This document shows positions 1 through 9,606 of a DNA stretch of 61,691 bases, piece after piece (position 1 is the first letter of the stretch; each line of letters opens with the position of its first letter). The translations under genes and the position numbers were made by a program. Origin of the DNA: Volucribacter psittacicida (GTDB lineage: Bacteria; Pseudomonadota; Gammaproteobacteria; Enterobacterales; Pasteurellaceae); assembly GCF_004339025.1 (NCBI RefSeq), contig NZ_SMFT01000007.1:1-61691 (forward strand). The letters run 5' to 3'. The notes beneath the pieces were generated by a model that worked only from the letters and a program-made list of their open reading frames with translations, was not told the origin of the DNA and ran no database searches.

Positions 1-3000
1 GTAACAATCACGATCACGGATAAAGATGGCGATACTGTAACAGCGACTACAACAGTCAATGAAGATGGTACTTACAGCCTAGAGGATATTGATGTCAGCA
101 GCTTAACGGATGGCGAATTAACCATTAAAGTGGAAACCACCGATAATAACGGCAATACCATCAGTGAAACTGATGATAGCCAAGTATTAGATGCGGTAGA
201 AAGCAGCATTAGTGTTGATGGTACGGTAAATAATGAAAACGGTACTGTAAGTGTGACAGGTGAAACAGATGATGTTTCAGCAGACACCGTAGTGACAGTG
301 ACTATTACAGACAGTGATAAGAATACGGTTACTGCGACCACTACAGTTAACGAAGATGGTACTTATAGCTTAGAAGATGTTGATGTTAGCAGCTTAACGG
401 ATGGTACTTTAACCATTACTGCGGAGACTACCGATAACAACGGTAACACTATTACTGCAACCGATGAAAATACTGCGGATAATGTGTTAGAGCTAACAGA
501 AAGCAATATCAGTGTTGAGGTTAGCGTAGATAATGACAATGCAACAGTTGATGTAAACGGTAGCACCACCGATGTGGCAACTGGTGAAACTGTGACAGTG
601 ACCATTACGGATAAAGATGGTAATACAGTAACAGCTACAACGACTGTGGGCGATGACGGTACTTACAGCCTAGATGATATTGATGTTAGCAGCTTAACGG
701 ATGGCGAGTTAACCATTAAAGTGGAAACGACCGATAATAACGGTAATACCATTAGTGAAACTGATGATAGCCAAGTATTAGATGCGGTAGAAAGTCGCAT
801 TAGCGTTGATGGTACGGTAAATAATGAAAACGGTACTGTAAGTGTGGCAGGCGAAACAGATGATGTTTCAGCAGACACCGTAGTGACAGTGACGATTACA
901 GACAGTGATAAGAATACGGTTACTGCGACCACTACGGTTAACGAAGATGGCACTTATAGCTTAGAGGATATTGATGTTAGCAGCTTAACAGATGGTACTT
1001 TAACCATTACTGCGGAGACTACCGATAACAACGGTAACACTATTACTGCAACGGATGAAAATACTGCGGATAATGTGTTAGAGCTAACAGAAAGCAATAT
1101 CAGTGTTGAGGTTAGCGTAGATAATGACAATGCAACAGTTGATGTAAACGGTAGCACCACCGATGTGGCAACTGGTGAAACTGTGACAGTGACCATTACG
1201 GATAAAGATGGTAATACAGTAACAGCTACAACGACTGTGGGCGATGACGGTACTTACAGCCTAGATGATATTGATGTTAGCAGCTTAACGGATGGCGAGT
1301 TAACCATTAAAGTGGAAACGACCGATAATAACGGTAATACCATTAGTGAAACTGATGATAGCCAAGTATTAGACGCGGTAGAAAGTCGCATTAGCGTTGA
1401 TGGTACGGTAAATAATGAAAACGGTACTGTAAGTGTGGCAGGCGAAACAGATGATGTTTCAGCAGACACCGTAGTGACAGTGACGATTACAGACAGTGAT
1501 AAGAATACGGTTACTGCGACCACTACAGTTAACGAAGATGGTACTTATAGCTTAGAAGATGTTGATGTTAGCAGCTTAACGGATGGTGAGTTAACCATTA
1601 AAGTGGAAACCACCGATAATAACGGTAATACCATTAGTGAAACTGATGATAGCCAAGTGTTAGACGCAGTAGAAAGTCGCATTAGTGTTGATGGTACAGT
1701 AAATAATGAAAACGGCACCGTAAGTGTGACAGGCGAAACAGATGATGTTTCAGCAGACACCGTAGTGACAGTGACTATTACAGACAGTGATAAGAATACG
1801 GTTACTGCGACCACTACGGTTAACGAAGATGGTACTTATAGCCTAGAAGATATCGATGTTAGCAGCTTAACGGATGGTACTTTAACCATTACTGCGGAGA
1901 CCACAGATAACAACGGCAACACTATTACTGCAACCGATGAAAATACTGCGGATAATGTGTTAGACCTAACAGAAAGCAATATCAGTGTTGAGGTTAGCGT
2001 AGATAATGACAATGCAACAGTAGATGTAAACGGTAGCACCACTGATGTGGAGAAAGGTGAAACCGTGACAGTGACCATCACGGATAAAGATGGCGATACT
2101 GTAACAGCGACCACAACAGTCAATGAAGACGGTACTTATAACCTAGATGATATTGATGTTAGCAGCTTAACGGATGGTGAGTTAACCATTAAAGTGGAAA
2201 CCACCGATAATAACGGTAATACCATTAGTGAAACTGATGATAGCCAAGTGTTAGACGCAGTAGAAAGTCGCATTAGTGTTGATGGTACAGTAAATAATGA
2301 AAACGGCACCGTAAGTGTGACAGGCGAAACAGATGATGTTTCAGCAGACACCGTAGTGACAGTGACTATTACAGACAGTGATAAGAATACGGTTACTGCG
2401 ACCACTACGGTTAACGAAGATGGTACTTATAGCCTAGAAGATATCGATGTTAGCAGCTTAACGGATGGTACTTTAACCATTACTGCGGAGACCACAGATA
2501 ACAACGGCAACACTATTACTGCAACCGATGAAAATACTGCGGATAATGTGTTAGAGCTAACAGAAAGCAATATCAGTGTTGAGGTTAGCGTAGATAATGA
2601 CAATGCAACAGTTGATGTAAGCGGTAGCACCACCGATGTGGAGAAAGGTGAAACCGTAACAATCACGATCACTGATAAAGATGGCGATACTGTAACAGCG
2701 ACTACAACAGTCAATGAAGATGGTACTTATAGCTTAGATGATATTGATGTTAGCAGCTTAACGGATGGCGAGTTAACCATTAAAGTGGAAACGACCGATA
2801 ATAATGGCAATACCATCAGTGAAACTGATGACAGCGAAGTGTTAGATGCGGTAGAAAGCAGTATCACGGTTGAAAGTAGCGTAGATAATGACAATGCAAC
2901 AGTTGATGTAAGCGGTAGCACCACCGATGTGGAAAAAGGTGAAACCGTGACAATCACGATCACGGATAAAGATGGCGGTACTGTAACAGCGACCACAACA

Positions 3001-6000
3001 GTCAATGAAGACGGTACTTACAGCCTAGATGATATTGATGTCAGCAGCTTAACGGATGGCGAGTTAACCATTAAAGTGGAAACCACCGATAATAACGGCA
3101 ATACCATCAGTGAAACTGATGATAGCCAAGTGTTAGACGCAGTAGAAAGTAGCATTAGCGTAGATGGTACGGTAAATAATGAAAATGGTACTGTAAGTGT
3201 GACAGGCGAAACAGATGATGTTTCAGCAGACACCGTAGTGACAGTGACTATTACAGACAGTGATAAGAATACGGTTACTGCGACCACAACAGTCAATGAA
3301 GATGGTACTTACAGCCTAGATGATATTGATGTTAGCAGCTTAACGGATGGTACCTTAACCATTACTGCGGAGACTACCGATAACAACGGTAACACTATTA
3401 CTGCAACCGATGAAAATACCGAAGATAATGTGTTATCTATGGGAACCCCAACCATCGACATCACAACGATTGCTGGTAGTTCAGAAAGCGTTGATGAAAG
3501 TGGTAACTATATTGATAGTGATGACTATGCAACTATTACTGAAGCATTAAATAGCTCGGGTTATAGTATTGCGGGGGTAACTGAAAATGTTGAAGCAGGA
3601 CAAACTGTGACAATCACGATCAGTGATGGAGACAGCGTACTTTATACAACAACGGCATTGGTTGAGGAAGATGGTTCTTGGACAGCAACAGTAACAAGTA
3701 ATGCAATTAGTAATTACTCTAATACAACCTCTTATACCATAACGGCTTCTGTTGAAAATACAGCAGGCGAAACTGCCACAGATAGTGATACAACAGATAT
3801 ACCTATTATTGTGAGTATCAGTGTTGCCACAACATCAACAGATACAAGAGGTAATGCGATGACAGCTTATGCCACAGTTGATGGAGAAACCACAGAAGTA
3901 CCAGCAACAATGGAAGATAGCGATTCATCAACGGGTTTAGTTTATACTGTAAGTTTAACGGAAGCCTCTGATGAAGATATTGAGGTCACTATTAATTTAG
4001 GTTCTTATACCAATGCGGATGACTATTCTACGGTATCAGGTTCTCAATATGATGGTTCAGTGAGCTTATATAGTGAAAAAGGCACTGTAACCTATGATAG
4101 CGAAAGCAATACGATTACTGTCGTGATCCCAGCGGGCGAAACCAGTGTTTCGATCTTATTGGATCCAACACTAGAACAAAATGAAGAAGCCTTCTATTCT
4201 GAAGGGGCTGAAATGGTAGTGGCAACTATTACCGCTGTATCAGGGGGTAATGCTGAGGCTGAAACCACAACCACAAATAATTCTGGCGCATCGGCAACAG
4301 GGGTTATTTATGATGGTAATGCTATTTCATTAAGTTCATTAGATGGTGATTTAACCTTGAAGTATGCAATATCTGCATCTTATTCAACCAGTAAAAGCTC
4401 GGCTGCAGGTGGTAATGCTTATGTCGTCAGTTATGAGTCATCGCCTTATGATCCACTTGTTACCACTAACTATGATGATACGGTATATGTGGGGTATTAT
4501 CAGAATGGTACAGCAACCAGTACCTACGGTAATATTGCAGGAAGATTATCGGTATTAAATGAAAATGGCCCAGATGCAGCTAAAGCTGATGGCTCAGAGA
4601 GTTTAACAACAATCGACTTAGCCGCAGGTGATGATGTATTGAAAGTGCGTGGTAACCAATATACTTGGACTAGAGTATATTTAGGCGAGGGTAATGATAC
4701 CTATGAACTTGATGTAGAAAATACCGCTATGCGTGCAATGTATGCTGATTCCTTTGTCTTTGGTGAATCAGGAGATGATACGGTAATTATTGCGAAAAGT
4801 GGTATTACTAATGCAGGGCAAATTTACTTAGGCTCAGGTAGTGATACCTTTATCCAAGGCGATGCGGATACCTATAACAATATTTCCTTCTCAGGCTATT
4901 TAGATCTGGGTAGTGGTACTGAAAATGGCAGCAATATGCCTGAGGAATACTTAGCAGAGTATCAAGATGGTAGCGGTTTAAGCCTAGGTAATGATGACAA
5001 TATTGACTCCGAAGAGGATGTGAATAATGCGACTATTTATGGCTACACAGATGGGGCAACCATTGTGGCAGGTTATGGTCAAGATAACATTACTATTACA
5101 GGAGATGCTCGTTCAACCACAATTTCAACAGGGGCTAATGACGATGTGATCGTGATTGGTGGCGATGTTAGAAAACCAACGTCTTTAGAAGATGTGAATG
5201 CACTTACTGCGGCAGCTTCTAGCATTGATATGGGCAATGGTAACGATACTCTAACCATTGGAGGCTCCGTTGAAGATAGTACAACCATCTCAATGGGGGC
5301 TGGTGATGATACTGTGAATATCGGTGTTAATTTGGATAGCTCAACATTAACTGCAGGTACAGGAGATGATACGATTATCGTTGGTCAGGATATTGAAGAT
5401 TCAACCTTAACATTAGGAGATGGAGATGATATTCTTCGTGTTGGTCGTCATCTTTCAGCTTCTACGGTAACTACTGGTGAGGGCGACGATCAAATCATTG
5501 TTACTCAAGATGTATTTAGAACAAATATTTCAATGGGGGCAGGTGAAGATAGCTTAACCATTGGCGGAAACCTCTATAGTGGTTTATCAAGAACCGTTGA
5601 TCTCGGTGATGACGATGACACCTTAAGTGTAACAGGTAATGTTTATGGGCCAGTTACTGTAGAAATGGGATCAGGTAATGATATTATTACCATCGGTGGC
5701 AATGTCACCAATAATGGCTTATTAGGCTCGCCAACCATTAATCTTGGCGATGGTAATGATGAATTAACCATTACTGGCACTATGAGTAGCGGAACCATCA
5801 ATGCAGGCTCTGGTAACGACATTATTACTATTGGCACAGTAAGCGGTGGAACCATTAACGCAGGTGCGGGTGACGACACCATCACAATTACCACTGCAAG
5901 TGGCGGTACAATTAATGCAGGTACAGGTGCTGACACCATTACCATTAGTACCGTATCAGGGGCAACGATTAATGCCTCAGATGATGATAGTGCTGTAGAT

Positions 6001-6474
6001 ACCATTACCATAGGTACAATGTCATCAGGAACAGTCAGCATTGGTGCAGATGATGTTTTAGCTATCACGAGCTTATCAGGCGGTACGATCAACCTAACAG
6101 GTAGCAACACCACTGTTACAATTAATAGCATTACTGGTGGTACAATTAATGGTACTTCTGGCGTAACGGATACGGTAATTACCACTTCAGGATCAACATT
6201 ATCAATGAGCAACTTATCTAGCATTGATATTTTAGATCTTGGTTCAAACAGTACATTAACGGTAACCGCAGCGACTTACAGCTCATCCACTGATGGAGAA
6301 AGTATGTATGTTCGAGGAGATTCTACAACAACCGTAGATTTCTCAGGTCTTATTAGCTGGACAAACAGTGGTACTACCACCGTAGATGGTTATACTTATA
6401 ATGTCTATACCAGCTCAAGTTTAATATATGGTACACAAACCATCTATATCCAAGAAGGTATTACGATTTCTTAA
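1..6474 (+). CDS. Giant Ig-like repeat / RTX adhesin, C-terminal part (5' end outside window)
   Basis: The reading frame is already open at base 1, so the true start lies upstream; 2157 residues are visible. Residues 37 to about 1147 are tandem Ig-like domains. A diverged Ig-like segment follows to about 1275, then a Calx-beta-like stretch to about 1440. From about 1534 to 2017 there are calcium-binding nonapeptide-like repeats (GAGDDT, GNGNDT, GSGNDI). The last ~85 residues (IDILDLG, later SWTNSG, then VDGYTYNVYT and a hydrophobic end) look like the C-terminal target region of type I secreted adhesins. There are no cysteines and the protein is very rich in T, D and S. It is probably exported by a LapBCE-type transporter and mediates adhesion or biofilm formation. 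No transporter gene is nearby; menB follows convergently. No uptake signal lies in the gene. Confidence 0.93.
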   Translation, partial: VTITITDKDGDTVTATTTVNEDGTYSLEDIDVSSLTDGELTIKVETTDNNGNTISETDDSQVLDAVESSISVDGTVNNENGTVSVTGETDDVSADTVVTVTITDSDKNTVTATTTVNEDGTYSLEDVDVSSLTDGTLTITAETTDNNGNTITATDENTADNVLELTESNISVEVSVDNDNATVDVNGSTTDVATGETVTVTITDKDGNTVTATTTVGDDGTYSLDDIDVSSLTDGELTIKVETTDNNGNTISETDDSQVLDAVESRISVDGTVNNENGTVSVAGETDDVSADTVVTVTITDSDKNTVTATTTVNEDGTYSLEDIDVSSLTDGTLTITAETTDNNGNTITATDENTADNVLELTESNISVEVSVDNDNATVDVNGSTTDVATGETVTVTITDKDGNTVTATTTVGDDGTYSLDDIDVSSLTDGELTIKVETTDNNGNTISETDDSQVLDAVESRISVDGTVNNENGTVSVAGETDDVSADTVVTVTITDSDKNTVTATTTVNEDGTYSLEDVDVSSLTDGELTIKVETTDNNGNTISETDDSQVLDAVESRISVDGTVNNENGTVSVTGETDDVSADTVVTVTITDSDKNTVTATTTVNEDGTYSLEDIDVSSLTDGTLTITAETTDNNGNTITATDENTADNVLDLTESNISVEVSVDNDNATVDVNGSTTDVEKGETVTVTITDKDGDTVTATTTVNEDGTYNLDDIDVSSLTDGELTIKVETTDNNGNTISETDDSQVLDAVESRISVDGTVNNENGTVSVTGETDDVSADTVVTVTITDSDKNTVTATTTVNEDGTYSLEDIDVSSLTDGTLTITAETTDNNGNTITATDENTADNVLELTESNISVEVSVDNDNATVDVSGSTTDVEKGETVTITITDKDGDTVTATTTVNEDGTYSLDDIDVSSLTDGELTIKVETTDNNGNTISETDDSEVLDAVESSITVESSVDNDNATVDVSGSTTDVEKGETVTITITDKDGGTVTATTTVNEDGTYSLDDIDVSSLTDGELTIKVETTDNNGNTISETDDSQVLDAVESSISVDGTVNNENGTVSVTGETDDVSADTVVTVTITDSDKNTVTATTTVNEDGTYSLDDIDVSSLTDGTLTITAETTDNNGNTITATDENTEDNVLSMGTPTIDITTIAGSSESVDESGNYIDSDDYATITEALNSSGYSIAGVTENVEAGQTVTITISDGDSVLYTTTALVEEDGSWTATVTSNAISNYSNTTSYTITASVENTAGETATDSDTTDIPIIVSISVATTSTDTRGNAMTAYATVDGETTEVPATMEDSDSSTGLVYTVSLTEASDEDIEVTINLGSYTNADDYSTVSGSQYDGSVSLYSEKGTVTYDSESNTITVVIPAGETSVSILLDPTLEQNEEAFYSEGAEMVVATITAVSGGNAEAETTTTNNSGASATGVIYDGNAISLSSLDGDLTLKYAISASYSTSKSSAAGGNAYVVSYESSPYDPLVTTNYDDTVYVGYYQNGTATSTYGNIAGRLSVLNENGPDAAKADGSESLTTIDLAAGDDVLKVRGNQYTWTRVYLGEGNDTYELDVENTAMRAMYADSFVFGESGDDTVIIAKSGITNAGQIYLGSGSDTFIQGDADTYNNISFSGYLDLGSGTENGSNMPEEYLAEYQDGSGLSLGNDDNIDSEEDVNNATIYGYTDGATIVAGYGQDNITITGDARSTTISTGANDDVIVIGGDVRKPTSLEDVNALTAAASSIDMGNGNDTLTIGGSVEDSTTISMGAGDDTVNIGVNLDSSTLTAGTGDDTIIVGQDIEDSTLTLGDGDDILRVGRHLSASTVTTGEGDDQIIVTQDVFRTNISMGAGEDSLTIGGNLYSGLSRTVDLGDDDDTLSVTGNVYGPVTVEMGSGNDIITIGGNVTNNGLLGSPTINLGDGNDELTITGTMSSGTINAGSGNDIITIGTVSGGTINAGAGDDTITITTASGGTINAGTGADTITISTVSGATINASDDDSAVDTITIGTMSSGTVSIGADDVLAITSLSGGTINLTGSNTTVTINSITGGTINGTSGVTDTVITTSGSTLSMSNLSSIDILDLGSNSTLTVTAATYSSSTDGESMYVRGDSTTTVDFSGLISWTNSGTTTVDGYTYNVYTSSSLIYGTQTIYIQEGITIS
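109..3345 (+). repeat. Adhesin tandem array: eleven complete 291/300-bp units
   Basis: In-frame units of two kinds alternate. Type A is 291 bp (97 aa, beginning DGELTIKVETTDNNGNTISE). Type B is 300 bp (100 aa, beginning DGTLTITAETTDNNGNTITA). The order is A 109-399, B 400-699, A 700-990, B 991-1290, A 1291-1581, A 1582-1872, B 1873-2172, A 2173-2463, B 2464-2763, a hybrid 2764-3054 with an A-like head and B-like tail, and A 3055-3345. Partial B units flank both sides. Many units are almost identical at DNA level, which points to recent unequal recombination. Confidence 0.95.
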
Positions 6475-6490
6475 TTCGTCAATCTAAATC

Positions 6491-6521
6491 AATAGCCGAT
6501 ATTCTTATCGGCTATTTTTTT
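6491..6521 (+). terminator. Rho-independent terminator of the adhesin gene
   Basis: A perfect 10-bp stem, AATAGCCGAT (6491-6500) with ATCGGCTATT (6507-6516), has a 6-nt loop and runs into a T-tract. It starts 17 bp after the adhesin stop codon. Confidence 0.85.
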
Positions 6522-6543
6522 ATTTAGCATTGTTTAATCGTAA

Positions 6544-6574
6544 AAAAAGTGCGGTAAAAATTACCGCACTTTTT
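6544..6574. terminator. Inverted uptake-signal pair, likely bidirectional terminator
   Basis: AAAAAGTGCGGTAA (6544-6557) and its perfect complement (6561-6574) are separated by 3 nt. Each arm contains a full AAGTGCGGT uptake signal, and the hairpin is flanked by A and T tracts. It lies between two convergent genes (adhesin and menB). Paired uptake signals often act as terminators in Pasteurellaceae. Confidence 0.8.
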
Positions 6575-6579
6575 AATCT

Positions 6580-6613
6580 TATAGTCGTTTTAATTTAAAG
6601 TGGAACGACTATA
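6580..6613. repeat. Minimal copy of the dispersed palindromic element (ends only)
   Basis: TATAGTCGTT (6580-6589) and AACGACTATA (6604-6613) form a perfect 10-bp inverted repeat around a 14-nt AT-rich centre. The sequence matches the termini of the ~100-bp intergenic element seen at 15106 and 57348 but lacks the interior. It abuts the menB stop codon at 6614-6616. Confidence 0.7.
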
Positions 6614-7471
6614 TTAAGGATTACGCTTAAACTTACTAAAATCAGGGGTGCGCTTCTCATTAAAGGCATTACGACCTTCTTGCCCTTCTTCTGTCATATA
6701 GAATAACATCGTCGCATTACCTGCTAACTCCTGTAACCCCGCTTGCCCATCGCAGTCCGCATTTAACGCCGCTTTTAAACAACGTAACGCAATTGGACTA
6801 TTACGCAACATCTCACGACACCAACGTACCGTCTCACGTTCTAACTCGGCATAAGGCACAACAGTATTCACTAACCCCATCTCTAATGCCTCTTGAGCAT
6901 TATATTGACGGCACAAGAACCAAATCTCACGGGCTTTCTTCTGCCCCACTAAGCGAGCCATATAAGAAGCCCCCCAACCGCCGTCAAAGGATCCGACTTT
7001 CGGGCCTGTCTGTCCATAAATGGCATTATCGGCGGAAATGGTAATATCACATAACATATGTAACACATGCCCACCACCAATCGCATAACCAGCCACCATC
7101 GCCACCACAGGTTTAGGACAAGTACGAATATCACGTTGAAAATCTAATACATTTAAATGATGTACCCCAGCCTCATCTTTATAGCCACCATAATCGCCAC
7201 GCACTTTCTGATCGCCACCAGAACAAAAGGCTTTCTCCCCCTCACCAGTTAAAACAATCACACCAATTTTTTCATCAAAACGAGCATCAGAAAAGGCTTG
7301 GATCATCTCTTTTACTGTTTGCGGACGAAACGCATTACGCACCTCAGGGCGATTAATCGTAATCTTAGCAATCCCATCGCTAGATTTATGATAACGAATA
7401 TCCGTATAGCCCTCGCTATGATCCACCCATTCCACAGGTGCATAAAGAACATCATCTTTTGGATTTTGCAT
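6614..7471 (-). CDS. menB: 1,4-dihydroxy-2-naphthoyl-CoA synthase MenB
   Basis: 285 residues, the usual size for this crotonase-superfamily enzyme. It closes the second ring of the naphthoquinone by converting o-succinylbenzoyl-CoA to 1,4-dihydroxy-2-naphthoyl-CoA in cytoplasmic menaquinone synthesis. Visible features are the crotonase core ([12 protein letters not shown], then [16 protein letters not shown]), the oxyanion-hole glycines in [12 protein letters not shown], and the MenB-typical [16 protein letters not shown]. The start has AAAGGT about 9 nt upstream. It stands alone here with no other men genes adjacent. Menaquinone is the electron donor pool expected for the nrf nitrite reductase farther along. 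Confidence 0.96.
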   Translation of the reverse strand: MQNPKDDVLYAPVEWVDHSEGYTDIRYHKSSDGIAKITINRPEVRNAFRPQTVKEMIQAFSDARFDEKIGVIVLTGEGEKAFCSGGDQKVRGDYGGYKDEAGVHHLNVLDFQRDIRTCPKPVVAMVAGYAIGGGHVLHMLCDITISADNAIYGQTGPKVGSFDGGWGASYMARLVGQKKAREIWFLCRQYNAQEALEMGLVNTVVPYAELERETVRWCREMLRNSPIALRCLKAALNADCDGQAGLQELAGNATMLFYMTEEGQEGRNAFNEKRTPDFSKFKRNP

Positions 7472-7575
7472 AATTCATACCTTTAATTAACAATGAAATA
7501 AGTGGAAGTGATTATATACCATAGTGGGGAATGCAATCAAAGCGAATGGGATATAACTGTAAGATTTATATCTAA

Positions 7576-7584
7576 AAGTGCGGT
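7576..7584 (+). other. DNA uptake signal between menB and folA
   Basis: A perfect AAGTGCGGT in the short gap downstream of the leftward folA gene. It stands alone, with no inverted partner, so it is unlikely to be a terminator. Confidence 0.8.
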
Positions 7585-7611
7585 GGGTTTTGGATTATTT
7601 TCGTACAATCC

Positions 7612-8097
7612 CTACCCACAACGCTCAAGCACAAAAAAGCGTAAATCATAAGCATTTTGCTCATCTGCTGGGCGATATAGTTCTGATTGAATATGCCATT
7701 GCGTCCAATCAAGTTCAGGGAAGAAGGTATCGCCTGCTAACTCGGTTTGTATTATTGTGAGATAAAGACGATCAACCTTATCTATATATTGTTCAAATAA
7801 TTGCCCACCGCCGATTAACATAGCTTCAGGGTAATCTTTGCTTAAAGCGAGAGCGGTTTCCATATCCTGCACCACTTGTATATCTTGATGATGAAAGGCT
7901 GAGCGAGATAATATGATATTTGGGCGTTTGGGTAAGGCTCGCCCAATGGATTCAAAGGTTTTGCGTCCCATAATCACTGGCTTGCCAAGGGTATGTTGTT
8001 TAAACCAAGCAAGATCCGCAGGTAAATGCCAAGGCATTTGATTATCTTTGCCGATAACTCGATTTTGGGTCATTGCTACAATCATACTTAGGGTCAT
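7612..8097 (-). CDS. folA: Dihydrofolate reductase
   Basis: 161 residues, close to E. coli FolA. It reduces dihydrofolate to tetrahydrofolate with NADPH and is the target of trimethoprim. The active-site block MPWHLPADLAWFKQHT is present; D28 is the equivalent of E. coli Asp27. The NADPH-binding segments VIMGRKTFESIG and AMLIGGGQLFEQYI are also clear. The first ATG is preferred over the Met at codon 5 because AAGGATAGG sits just upstream of it. Monocistronic by appearance: menB is downstream on the same strand but separated by about 140 bp. Confidence 0.95.
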   Translation of the reverse strand: MTLSMIVAMTQNRVIGKDNQMPWHLPADLAWFKQHTLGKPVIMGRKTFESIGRALPKRPNIILSRSAFHHQDIQVVQDMETALALSKDYPEAMLIGGGQLFEQYIDKVDRLYLTIIQTELAGDTFFPELDWTQWHIQSELYRPADEQNAYDLRFFVLERCG

Positions 8098-8120
8098 AAT
8101 CCTATCCTTGTTTGTGATAT

Positions 8121-8162
8121 TAGAGTCGTCGCCTTATCTTATTTTAAATTGTCGCGACTATA
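8121..8162. repeat. Internally deleted copy of the dispersed palindromic element
   Basis: The sequence opens with TAGAGTCGTCGCC and ends TTATTTTAAATTGTCGCGACTA. The right half matches the element end seen at 15106-15206, and the middle is missing. It lies upstream of folA and proB, which are divergent. Confidence 0.55.
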
Positions 8163-8218
8163 ATCATTTAAAAGTCAAAATTATAGCGACTTTCACAAGA
8201 AAAAACACTAAAGCATAA

Positions 8219-8227
8219 AAGTGCGGT
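8219..8227 (+). other. DNA uptake signal upstream of proB
   Basis: A perfect AAGTGCGGT followed by an A/T-rich tract (TAAATTTTTTATTTTT), matching the extended Haemophilus-type uptake signal. Confidence 0.8.
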
Positions 8228-8306
8228 TAAATTTTTTATTTTTTTATGCTAATTTATCTTTCATTTTTATTTGATTTTGTCCTTTTACTGGATAAGGATA
8301 ATTTTT

Positions 8307-9419
8307 ATGTCAACTCATTCAATCCAAAAAACCATTGTGGTGAAATTTGGTACAAGCACCTTAACCCAAGGTTCAACGCATTTGAATTTACCTCAAATGC
8401 TTGATTTTGTCCGTCAATTTGCCCAGTTGCACCAGCAAGGTATGCGTATTGTTATTGTTACTTCAGGTGCTATCGCCGCAGGGCGTGATTATCTTGGGCA
8501 GCCTGATTTGCCACCAACTATCGCTTCAAAACAATTATTAGCTGCGGTGGGGCAAAGCCAGCTTATTCAGGCTTGGGAAAAATTATTTGCCATTTATGGT
8601 ATTCATATTGGGCAATTATTGTTGACTAGGGCGGATATTGAAGATCGTGAGCGTTTTTTAAATGCGAGAGATACTTTGCACGCTTTATTAGATAATCATA
8701 TTATTCCTGTGATTAATGAAAATGATGCGGTTGCTACCAGCGAGATTAAGGTGGGCGATAATGATAATTTATCGGCATTGGTGGCAATTTTGGTGCAAGC
8801 AGATCAGTTATATTTATTAACAGATCAACAGGGCTTATTTAATGAAGATCCGCGTAAAAGTGCCAATGCTACTTTGATTTCACAAGTGGAAAAAATTGAT
8901 GCGCATATTCGTGCGATTGCGGGGGGGAGTGGCACCACCTTAGGTACTGGGGGAATGAGTACCAAAGTGAATGCCGCCGATGTGGCAACACGCTCTGGGA
9001 TTGAAACCATTATTGTGCAAGGCAATAAACCGAATGTCATTGTTGAACTTGCCCAGAATATTGCCCATGGCACAAAATTTATGGCACAAACTGATCCCTT
9101 GGAAAGCCGTAAACAATGGCTATTTGCCGCGCCTTCTGCTGGGGTTATTGTGGTGGATCAGGGGGCTGAACAGGCAATTTTATCTCAAGGAAAATCGTTA
9201 TTGCCCGCTGGGATTGTGCAGGTAGAGGGGAATTTTTCACGGGGTGAAGTATTGCGTATTCGTACTCAAACGGGCAAGGATATTGCATTGGGAATGTGTC
9301 GTTATAATAGCGATGCGTTGTCATTAATTAAGGGTAAAAAATCGCAACAAATTGAACAAATTTTAGGTTATGAGTATGGACCTGTGGCAATTCATCGTGA
9401 TGATATGATTATTCGCTAA
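8307..9419 (+). CDS. proB: Glutamate 5-kinase
   Basis: 370 residues from the ATG at 8307. This start has a GATAAGGATA ribosome site just upstream and matches the ~367-residue length of E. coli ProB; an in-frame ATG at 8271 would add an unsupported 12 residues. It phosphorylates L-glutamate to glutamyl 5-phosphate, the first step of proline synthesis. The amino-acid-kinase domain shows [30 protein letters not shown] and [28 protein letters not shown] is the conserved nucleotide-site region. A C-terminal PUA domain covers about residues 275-365. proA is not adjacent. Confidence 0.95.
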   Translation: MSTHSIQKTIVVKFGTSTLTQGSTHLNLPQMLDFVRQFAQLHQQGMRIVIVTSGAIAAGRDYLGQPDLPPTIASKQLLAAVGQSQLIQAWEKLFAIYGIHIGQLLLTRADIEDRERFLNARDTLHALLDNHIIPVINENDAVATSEIKVGDNDNLSALVAILVQADQLYLLTDQQGLFNEDPRKSANATLISQVEKIDAHIRAIAGGSGTTLGTGGMSTKVNAADVATRSGIETIIVQGNKPNVIVELAQNIAHGTKFMAQTDPLESRKQWLFAAPSAGVIVVDQGAEQAILSQGKSLLPAGIVQVEGNFSRGEVLRIRTQTGKDIALGMCRYNSDALSLIKGKKSQQIEQILGYEYGPVAIHRDDMIIR

Positions 9420-9424
9420 AGATA

Positions 9425-9433
9425 AAGTGCGGT
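9425..9433 (+). other. DNA uptake signal after proB
   Basis: A perfect AAGTGCGGT five bases after the proB stop, followed by an AT-rich tract. The rest of the gap to dppA (9434-9606) is AT-rich and shows no other structure I can support. Confidence 0.8.
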
Positions 9434-9606
9434 TATTTTTTTGAAAATTTTTAAAATAATGATTTTTGGTTAAATAAAATTTAATTTTTGTGCGTTTTTA
9501 CTCTTGTTATTTTTGAAGTGATTGTTTTCGTTTAAATATCTTGTAAAACTAAGGTAACTTTGCACTTAATGTTTTGTTTAACCAAATAATGTAGAGGTCT
9601 TTAATT

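Noticed and set aside
72-3296. A series of 80-96 codon open frames on the minus strand, one in each adhesin repeat
   Set aside because: They recur only because the repeated coding sequence is stop-free in that antisense frame; they lack ribosome sites and have shadow-type composition.
8271-8306. Upstream in-frame ATG extension of proB
   Set aside because: The ribosome site lies ahead of the ATG at 8307, and the shorter product matches the family length; similar upstream extensions were rejected for dppF, sotB, hemL, wecA, wzz, comD and nrfF.
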